From contig CALFNW010000090.1 in the NCBI GenBank assembly GCA_937902275.1, forward strand, positions 1 through 54,966: a stretch of DNA of 54,966 nt, written 5' to 3'. Each line of letters begins with the position of its first letter. Position 1 is the first letter of the stretch. The notes beneath the pieces were generated by a model that was not told the DNA's origin, ran no database searches, and saw only the letters and a list, made by a program, of their open reading frames with translations. The position numbers and the translations under genes were made by a program. Shown piece after piece: positions 49,831 to 54,966 of this stretch. Source of the stretch: UBA4717 sp002404395. Its GTDB lineage: Bacteria > Bacillota > Clostridia > Oscillospirales > CAG-272.

Positions 49831-49865
49831 ACCGTCACGAAACCGTCATATTGGTCGGATATAAT
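49831..49865 (+). promoter_or_regulatory. htrA promoter with 11-bp-spaced direct repeats
   Basis: A good -10 box (TATAAT, 49860-49865) has no -35 box. In its place ACCGTCA occurs twice, 11 bp apart (49831-49837 and 49842-49848). This is the geometry of OmpR-family response-regulator sites in activated promoters. The OmpR-type regulator 1.7 kb downstream is the natural candidate. Confidence 0.55.
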
Positions 49866-49903
49866 ACAGTCACAAAGACAGAGGAGCGATCCCGAGTCGG
49901 ATG

Positions 49904-49916
49904 ACCGCCAAGCGGT
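49904..49916 (+). repeat. RBS-proximal hairpin upstream of htrA
   Basis: ACCGC-CAA-GCGGT, followed directly by GAAAGGAG, the SD, and then ATG at 49933. It matches the hairpin family in position but not in stem sequence. Confidence 0.5.
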
Positions 49917-49932
49917 GAAAGGAGAATGAACC

Positions 49933-51435
49933 ATGAATGATAATATGAATTATAACGAATCAAACGATATCGAAGTAACGGGGGCAAACAGCGGAAATGA
50001 AGAAAAGCCTGTTGAGCCTGTAAACAATGCCGCGAATGTGTCGGAGACCGGATACGGCAACGTTACGAATGAGGCGGCTCACACAGTGGCATACGGCAAT
50101 GATTTTGACCGTGTGAATAATGAGCACGGCGTAAATAACGGCTTTGCGGGTGAGAACGGCGAACAGCGTCGCGAAATACACATTAACGCTGACGCCGCCT
50201 CCGAAACCGCCGCGTCGGTCCATGAGAAAAAGAAGCATAAGGGGTCGAAGCGCACCGGAGTGTTTGCCGCTATTGCCGCCGCCTGCGTCCTGCTTTCAGG
50301 CGCCGCCGCATACTGCGGGACACTGTTTGCGGGAAAAGCGTTGGAAATCGGTGCGGCAGGCAATCCGTCGGTCATCTACCGTACTATCGAAAACACCGAT
50401 GCAAGCGTGAAGAACACCGATTCGACTCAAGGCGCACGCGGAACTTATTCGGAGGTTGCGGCAAAGGTAGCGCCGACGGTCGTTGAGATACGCACCGAAA
50501 CGGTTTCGACCAGCAGCATATTCAGCCAATACGTCACCAAAGGAGCCGGAAGCGGCGTTATCATCACCGAGGACGGTTACATTGTCACGAACAATCATGT
50601 CATTAGCGGTGCCTCCACGGTCACGGTCGAGCTTTCCGACGGTACGGAGTATGAGGCGAAAGTGATCGGCGGCGATTCCGAAAGCGATATTGCCGTTATC
50701 AAGATCGAAAAGACCGGACTTGTTCCGGCAGTGGTCGGCGACAGCACCAAGCTTGTGGTCGGCGAAGAGGTCATTGCCGTCGGTAATCCGCTCGGCAGAC
50801 TCGGCGGTACCGTTACCAACGGAATTATCAGCGCGCTTGCACGTGAAGTTACCATTGACGGTACGAAGATGACCCTGCTTCAGACCAATGCCGCAATTAA
50901 CCCCGGCAACTCCGGCGGCGGTCTGTTCAATCTGGCAGGCGAGCTTGTCGGCGTGGTAAACGCGAAATCCGCAGGTTCGGATATTGAGGGGCTCGGCTTT
51001 GCGATCCCGAGCGTTACGGCGACCAAGGTTGCCGAACAGATCATAAACTACGGTTATGTACGCGGCAGAGTTTCACTCGGCATCTCGTTTATGGATATCA
51101 AGGATTCCTATACTGCGATGATGTACAGAGTCAACACGCTCGGTATGTACGTGCTCGGAAGCGAGTATACCGATGAGCTTAAAATCGGCGACCGCATAAC
51201 GGCGATCGACGGTAATGAAGTGACGTATTCAAGCGATCTGAAGGCGCTTTTGAAGAATTATCAGGTCGGCGATAAATTGACGCTTACCGTGGTAAGAGAC
51301 GGTATGTATGTTGATGTGGAGCTTGAGTGCCGCGAGTCAACGCCGACGGTCGAGAGCGAAGACAAAAATGACGGGAACAGCGATACCGGTCGGAACGGAA
51401 CATATTCGTCCCCGTTCTCATGGTTCGGATTTTAA
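49933..51435 (+). CDS. htrA: HtrA/DegP-like serine protease, membrane anchored
   Basis: Quality-control protease facing the outside. 500 residues: a long Asn/Glu-rich cytosolic N-terminal region (1-105), one membrane helix (about 108-134), a trypsin-like domain with H222 (TNNHVI), D252 (ESDIAVIKI) and S327 (NPGNSGGGL), and a C-terminal PDZ domain (about 385-475, LKIGDRITAIDGNEVTYSSDLKALL). SD AAAGGAG. A two-component system follows at once, as with htrA in other Bacillota, where such systems sense misfolded secreted protein. Confidence 0.93.
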   Translation: MNDNMNYNESNDIEVTGANSGNEEKPVEPVNNAANVSETGYGNVTNEAAHTVAYGNDFDRVNNEHGVNNGFAGENGEQRREIHINADAASETAASVHEKKKHKGSKRTGVFAAIAAACVLLSGAAAYCGTLFAGKALEIGAAGNPSVIYRTIENTDASVKNTDSTQGARGTYSEVAAKVAPTVVEIRTETVSTSSIFSQYVTKGAGSGVIITEDGYIVTNNHVISGASTVTVELSDGTEYEAKVIGGDSESDIAVIKIEKTGLVPAVVGDSTKLVVGEEVIAVGNPLGRLGGTVTNGIISALAREVTIDGTKMTLLQTNAAINPGNSGGGLFNLAGELVGVVNAKSAGSDIEGLGFAIPSVTATKVAEQIINYGYVRGRVSLGISFMDIKDSYTAMMYRVNTLGMYVLGSEYTDELKIGDRITAIDGNEVTYSSDLKALLKNYQVGDKLTLTVVRDGMYVDVELECRESTPTVESEDKNDGNSDTGRNGTYSSPFSWFGF

Positions 51436-51494
51436 CTGCAAGGTTATGCGAAATTCATGAGTCGGCTGACCGATGACTGAATTTCGGACATCAA

Positions 51495-51532
51495 AGGAGC
51501 TGCTTGAAAGCCCAAAAGCTTCCAAACAGCTC
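51495..51532 (+). terminator. Hairpin between htrA and response regulator
   Basis: GGAGCTG pairs with CAGCTCC, extended by TTG/CAA and AAGC/GCTT with mismatches between. The T run (TTTTTT) comes 10 nt later, so termination is possible but partial. Confidence 0.45.
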
Positions 51533-51582
51533 CCGCACTCGTTTTTTGCGGCTGCGGATGCGGTCGGGAAAGGTTGAATGCC

Positions 51583-52278
51583 GTGTACAAAATACTTATT
51601 GTTGATGATGAAGAAATGATCCGCAAGCTTGTGGCGAAATATGCTTCTTTTGATGGACACAGCGTTGATGAGGCGTCAAACGGAATGGATGCGGTGGAAA
51701 AATGCCGGCGCAACAAGTATGATATCATTGTTATGGATATAATGATGCCGGAGCTTGACGGCTTTTCCGCCTGCCGTGAGATCAGGAAGTTTTCGGATAC
51801 TCCGATCATTATGCTTTCGGCGCGCGGCGAGGAATACGACAAGATCAACGGCTTTGAACTCGGTATCGACGATTACGTGGTGAAGCCGTTTTCGCCGCGT
51901 GAGCTTATGCTCAGAATATCTGCGATAATGAATCGCTCGGGGAAAAAGAGTACCGTCGATGTGCCGAGGAAAAACGAGATAATCGAGATAGAGGGACTTA
52001 AGGTCGATGTCAGCGCGCGCATCGTTTATGTGGACGGTAAGCGTGTGGAAATGTCGCCGAAGGAGTATGATCTGTTCTTCTATCTGTTACGTAATCGGAA
52101 TATCGCGCTGTCGCGCGACAAGATAATCAGCGACGTGTGGGGGTATGATTTCTGCGGAGACGACCGTACGCTCGGCACGCACATAAAGCTTTTAAGGAAA
52201 AGTCTCGGTCCGTACAATAAGTATATTGTTACGATAAGAGGAGTGGGATACCGTTTTGAAACGCCCGGACAGAACTGA
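51583..52278 (+). CDS. OmpR-family response regulator
   Basis: 231 residues. Receiver domain 1-115 with acidic pocket D8-D9, phospho-acceptor D52 (IIVMDIMMPELDG), Thr/Ser position MLSARGE and Lys in DDYVVKPFSP. The C-terminal winged helix (about 130-228) has EYDLFFYLLRNRNIALSRDKI and GTHIKLLRKSLG with RGVGYRFE at the end. The start is taken as GTG with MYKILIVDDE following; a TTG three codons earlier is possible. Its end overlaps the kinase start, so the pair is co-translated. Confidence 0.93.
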   Translation: MYKILIVDDEEMIRKLVAKYASFDGHSVDEASNGMDAVEKCRRNKYDIIVMDIMMPELDGFSACREIRKFSDTPIIMLSARGEEYDKINGFELGIDDYVVKPFSPRELMLRISAIMNRSGKKSTVDVPRKNEIIEIEGLKVDVSARIVYVDGKRVEMSPKEYDLFFYLLRNRNIALSRDKIISDVWGYDFCGDDRTLGTHIKLLRKSLGPYNKYIVTIRGVGYRFETPGQN

Positions 52279-53737
52279 AAAAGTGATGCGCAGACCCGGA
52301 CTCAAGTGGCGCATTATCGGATATATGGGTATATTCTGCGCGGTGGCAATAGTATTGCTATGGCTGTTCCAAGTGGTGTTTCTTGACGATGTATATAAGA
52401 GCATCAAGCAGAATGAGGTGGCTCGGAGCGCGCGCAGTATTGTGAGAAATATCGACCACAGCGACCTTGACTCACTGCTTGCCCGCATCGCACAGGAGAA
52501 TGAGATCTGTATACGTATCACGGACCTCGATGGTAACGAGCTTTACAGCGCTCACACGCTGAATGATTGTATTCTTCATCGTGTTGACAGTGATACACTG
52601 CGCAATTTTTATAATGCGGCGGTGACAAACGGTGGAGAAGTGACACGCTCCATACCGAGGCGCGGCTTCTTTAACGATCGTTATGATCCGGACAAGTACG
52701 GCGGAAATGTGCCCGGCGAGGATAACGGAATGGGTGAGAGTATACTCAGCACCGTGATCGTTCCGAGCAAGGTGGTGGGAGATAATGTGGTTTTATATCT
52801 CAATGCCACGACCTCTCCCGTAACGGCGACCGTGAAAACACTGCGCAGCGAACTGATAATTATTACCGCAGTATTGCTTATATTTGCGGTGCTGTTGTCG
52901 TTTGTGATGGCAAAGCAGATCAGTGCGCCGATCACTGAAATGTCAAAGGGCGCACGCAGGCTGGCGGCGGGGAATTACACGGCTGATTTTAACGGCAGAG
53001 GATATAAGGAAAGTGAGATGCTTGCGGATTCTCTGAACTATGCGGCAACCGAGCTTTCCAAAACCGACAAGCTCCAAAAGGAGCTGATCGCGAATATATC
53101 TCATGATCTCAGAACGCCGCTTACCATGATATCGGGCTATGCCGAGATGATGAAAGACATCCCGGGCGAGATGAATTCGGAAAATATTGACGTAATTATC
53201 GGAGAGGCGAAACGGCTGACCTCGCTTGTGAATGACGTTATGGATCTTTCAAAGCTCGGCGCGAATGTCGAACAGCTTAATAAGGAAGAATTCAACCTGA
53301 CCAAAGCGGTCGAGGAGAGTATTGACCGTTTGCGCAGGATGAGTGCCTGTGATGGCTACGATATTACCTTTGAGAACGACAGCGACGCGATAGTATACGC
53401 AGACCGCACGCGTATATTGCAGGTGGTATATAATCTGCTTATAAACGCGATAAATCATACCGGCGAAGATAAGCGGGTGATCGTCAGACAGCTCATTCAT
53501 CCGAGCGCACATTCGGTCAGGATAGAGGTGACCGATACCGGAGAGGGAATCGCCGAAGAAGAGCTGCCGTATATATGGGACAGATACTATAAGGTCGATA
53601 AGGTCCATAAACGCTCAAGTATAGGCTCCGGTCTCGGACTATCTATAGTAAGAGGCATACTTGAGCTTCATAAGGCAAAGTACGGTGTCGAAAGCCGGCT
53701 CGGATGCGGAAGTACATTCTGGTTTGAGCTGTCGTAG
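52256..53737 (+). CDS. Sensor histidine kinase
   Basis: Membrane sensor, 493 residues: helix 1 (about 18-42), extracytoplasmic domain of about 150 residues, helix 2 (about 198-219), HAMP (about 220-272), dimerisation/phosphotransfer domain with H283 (NISHDLRTPLT), and ATPase domain with N box (VVYNLLINAINHTG), G1 (VTDTGEGI) and G2 (SIGSGLGLSIVRGI). The start is either TTG at 52256 or ATG at 52286; neither has an ideal SD. The pair htrA plus kinase/regulator suggests an envelope-stress circuit. The ligand is unknown. Confidence 0.92.
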   Translation: MKRPDRTEKVMRRPGLKWRIIGYMGIFCAVAIVLLWLFQVVFLDDVYKSIKQNEVARSARSIVRNIDHSDLDSLLARIAQENEICIRITDLDGNELYSAHTLNDCILHRVDSDTLRNFYNAAVTNGGEVTRSIPRRGFFNDRYDPDKYGGNVPGEDNGMGESILSTVIVPSKVVGDNVVLYLNATTSPVTATVKTLRSELIIITAVLLIFAVLLSFVMAKQISAPITEMSKGARRLAAGNYTADFNGRGYKESEMLADSLNYAATELSKTDKLQKELIANISHDLRTPLTMISGYAEMMKDIPGEMNSENIDVIIGEAKRLTSLVNDVMDLSKLGANVEQLNKEEFNLTKAVEESIDRLRRMSACDGYDITFENDSDAIVYADRTRILQVVYNLLINAINHTGEDKRVIVRQLIHPSAHSVRIEVTDTGEGIAEEELPYIWDRYYKVDKVHKRSSIGSGLGLSIVRGILELHKAKYGVESRLGCGSTFWFELS

Positions 53738-53803
53738 GGGACTTGCGGCGTACAGTTGCCGCGTTGCGTTTATACAAGTTATATAAGCGAAAAGTACATC
53801 TGC

Positions 53804-53850
53804 AAAAAACAGTCGGTGTTCACATTTTTTGTGAACACCGACTGTTTTTT
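53804..53850. terminator. Bidirectional terminator after histidine kinase
   Basis: A 20-bp perfect stem, AAAAAACAGTCGGTGTTCAC and its complement around a 7-nt loop, with T runs on both strands. It lies between convergent kinase and HPr-like genes. Confidence 0.92.
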
Positions 53851-53873
53851 GCGTATCTATAGTTGAGTTTTGC

Positions 53874-54104
53874 TTATTCAACGATAAACTGCTTTATTGA
53901 ATCAACAAATTTGTCTTCATCAACTCCGTTGAGCGAAAGCGTGATCTCATGAGCAAGATCAAGGCTGAAGATGCCCATGATGGATTTTGCATCGACGACA
54001 TATCTGCCGCTTGTAAGATCTGCTTCACCGTTAAACAGGGTGACTGCGTTCACAAAATTCTTTACGTCATCAATTGTTGAAAGCTTGATATTGATTTTTT
54101 TCAT
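53874..54104 (-). CDS. HPr-like protein without the catalytic histidine
   Basis: 76 residues with HPr-fold pattern. The regulatory-serine region DAKSIMGIFSLDL (about 38-50) matches HPr KSIMGV around Ser46. The N-terminal region that should hold the phosphoryl-accepting His (GxHARPA) reads STIDDVKNFVNA, with no His. It cannot carry phosphate for sugar transport. It resembles Bacillus Crh, a regulator that also lost His15 and keeps Ser46. AAGGAG lies 9 nt before the ATG. It follows the zinc-ribbon gene by 27 bp and is likely co-transcribed. Confidence 0.8.
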   Translation of the reverse strand: MKKINIKLSTIDDVKNFVNAVTLFNGEADLTSGRYVVDAKSIMGIFSLDLAHEITLSLNGVDEDKFVDSIKQFIVE

Positions 54105-54131
54105 AGCGGTTAACTCCTTGATCTGTTATTG

Positions 54132-54542
54132 TTATTTTTGATCTGCAAAATATTCGTCCGTAATGTCCACAAAGCGGGTCTCTTCCTTCTTCGGTTCATC
54201 ATGCTGCTTTGTACCGCAGACGGGGCAATATGCCATGTTTGATTTGATCTTGGCTTTGCACGATTTGCATCTGACAGCGCCTGTTTTGGTATCGAGCATA
54301 TGAGTCAGCTTGGCAATATACTCCTGCTTTTCGATGATCTCGGGGTACATTCTGTTTTTGATCTCCCCCTCGGCGTCATGGTCGTCTGCATTATAAATAG
54401 CTGCGCCGAGTTCGTAGAACATGACTTTCAGTTTGGCTTTTTCGTTTTTGAGCTTAAGCGTAAGTTTGGCAATGTCTGAATAGTCGCCTGCTTTCTTTGC
54501 GGCCTTGTCTGCGCCGCTTCTGATGCTGTCGAAGATATCCAT
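54132..54542 (-). CDS. Coiled-coil zinc-ribbon protein
   Basis: 136 residues. The N-terminal two thirds are a charged helix or coiled coil (KKAGDYSDIAKLTLKLKNEKAKLKVMFYELG, common in small clostridial proteins). A C-terminal zinc ribbon follows: CKSCKAKIKSNMAYCPVCG (about 93-111). A short acidic tail ends the protein. No transmembrane segment. First gene of the operon with the HPr-like gene, behind a consensus promoter. Function unknown. Confidence 0.75.
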   Translation of the reverse strand: MDIFDSIRSGADKAAKKAGDYSDIAKLTLKLKNEKAKLKVMFYELGAAIYNADDHDAEGEIKNRMYPEIIEKQEYIAKLTHMLDTKTGAVRCKSCKAKIKSNMAYCPVCGTKQHDEPKKEETRFVDITDEYFADQK

Positions 54543-54599
54543 ATTTTAACGCCTGCCTTTCATAGGTTAGTGACATTATCATATATCACCTTATCTGTT

Positions 54600-54628
54600 A
54601 TTTTATATCATTTGAACAGTTTTGTCAA
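54600..54628 (-). promoter_or_regulatory. Sigma-A promoter of zinc-ribbon/HPr-like operon
   Basis: TTGACA (54628-54623), 17 bp, TAAAAT (54605-54600) on the minus strand, 58 bp before the ATG. Confidence 0.8.
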
Positions 54629-54845
54629 TTGAAACCGAGTAAATTTTGCGATTGTTTGAAAAATGTTCATGTATTTTCGCAGAGTTTTGAAGCTTTGTGC
54701 CGATTTAAGTAAAAAAAGAGCTTTTTGTCTTTGGGATCAACCGTTTTAAAATATGGATAAAAGCGTCGGTTTCATCGTTCGGGAGCACCTTTTTGCCGTT
54801 GTATTTTGAAAAACAAAAAAAGTTTAAAAAAATTGAAAAAAGTTG

Positions 54846-54874
54846 TTGACAAAAGAGTAAGGCTATGATATAAT
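54846..54874 (+). promoter_or_regulatory. Sigma-A promoter of tRNA
   Basis: TTGACA, 17 bp, TATAAT, an exact consensus 31 bp before the tRNA 5' end. The AT-rich stretch between 54629 and 54845 holds no gene that I can see. Confidence 0.9.
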
Positions 54875-54904
54875 GTACGAGTCGCAGGAAAACCTGTGGC
54901 AAAC

Positions 54905-54966
54905 GGGAGCATAGCTCAGCTGGGAGAGCATCTGCCTTACAAGCAGAGGGTCATAGGTTCGAGCCC
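54905..54966 (+). tRNA. tRNA-Val (anticodon TAC), cut by the window end
   Basis: The acceptor strand GGGAGCA, D arm GCTCAGCTGGGAGAGC, anticodon arm TCTGC-CTTACAA-GCAGA (anticodon TAC) and the start of the T arm (GGTTCGAGCCC) are clear. The 3' acceptor strand, about 11 nt, lies beyond the window. It may open a tRNA array. Confidence 0.93.

Overview
The window comes from a spore-forming-lineage member of the Bacillota, most likely class Clostridia. The evidence is a stage II sporulation protein R gene (spoIIR), remA and omega in a Bacillus/Clostridium-style yicC-remA-rpoZ-priA-def-fmt cluster, lipobox lipoproteins, GGAGG-type ribosome sites with some TTG/GTG starts, and many close-to-consensus sigma-A promoters (TTGACA, 17 bp, TATAAT). 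It is ordinary chromosome, dense in housekeeping genes. I saw no phage, insertion sequence or CRISPR array.

Layout. 1-5.6 kb: minus-strand translation/replication operon yicC-remA-rpoZ-priA-def-fmt. 5.6-8.6 kb: lipoprotein, cysteine desulfurase, Gfo/Idh/MocA oxidoreductase. 8.8-12.5 kb: methionine ABC importer metQ-metN-metI behind a methionine-rich leader peptide and an intrinsic terminator, then an Lrp/AsnC regulator. 12.6-19.6 kb: phosphoribosyltransferase and two very large tandem secreted subtilases. 19.8-29.7 kb: spoIIR, murJ, a glycosyltransferase, ligA, obgE, a second Gfo/Idh/MocA enzyme, an NMP-kinase/ParB-like fusion and a CsoR-type metal sensor. 29.7-36.8 kb: a deletion scar with two broken genes, a glycerophosphodiesterase, three tandem GH39-like glycosidases, and comF. 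37-44.3 kb: serine synthesis (serC, serA), an AraC regulator, an acyl-ACP thioesterase, and indolepyruvate:ferredoxin oxidoreductase (iorA, iorB). 44.3-49.8 kb: small secreted and membrane proteins, an XRE regulator with palindromic operators, flavodoxin, nnr, an RNHCP protein and a YbaK deacylase. 49.9-54.97 kb: HtrA protease with a two-component system, an HPr-like protein without the catalytic His, a zinc-ribbon protein, and a tRNA-Val cut by the window edge.

Two signals are not explained by the genes. First, a dispersed structured leader element. Its minimal form is a 5-7 bp hairpin with a 3-nt loop (for example GTCGGC-TAC-GCCGAC), usually placed directly against the ribosome binding site. 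It precedes at least 14 unrelated genes. Its long form (ligA, obgE, the CsoR gene, serC, nnr) adds upstream stems with compensatory base changes and a conserved link close to CCGATTACTTTTTGAG. Second, the metQNI leader looks like classical ribosome-mediated attenuation: 9 Met among 41 residues, followed by a strong terminator, in place of the SAM or T-box riboswitch usual in Bacillota. A second repeat family of terminator-like palindromes sharing the core GGTGTTAAAAA lies at four loci.
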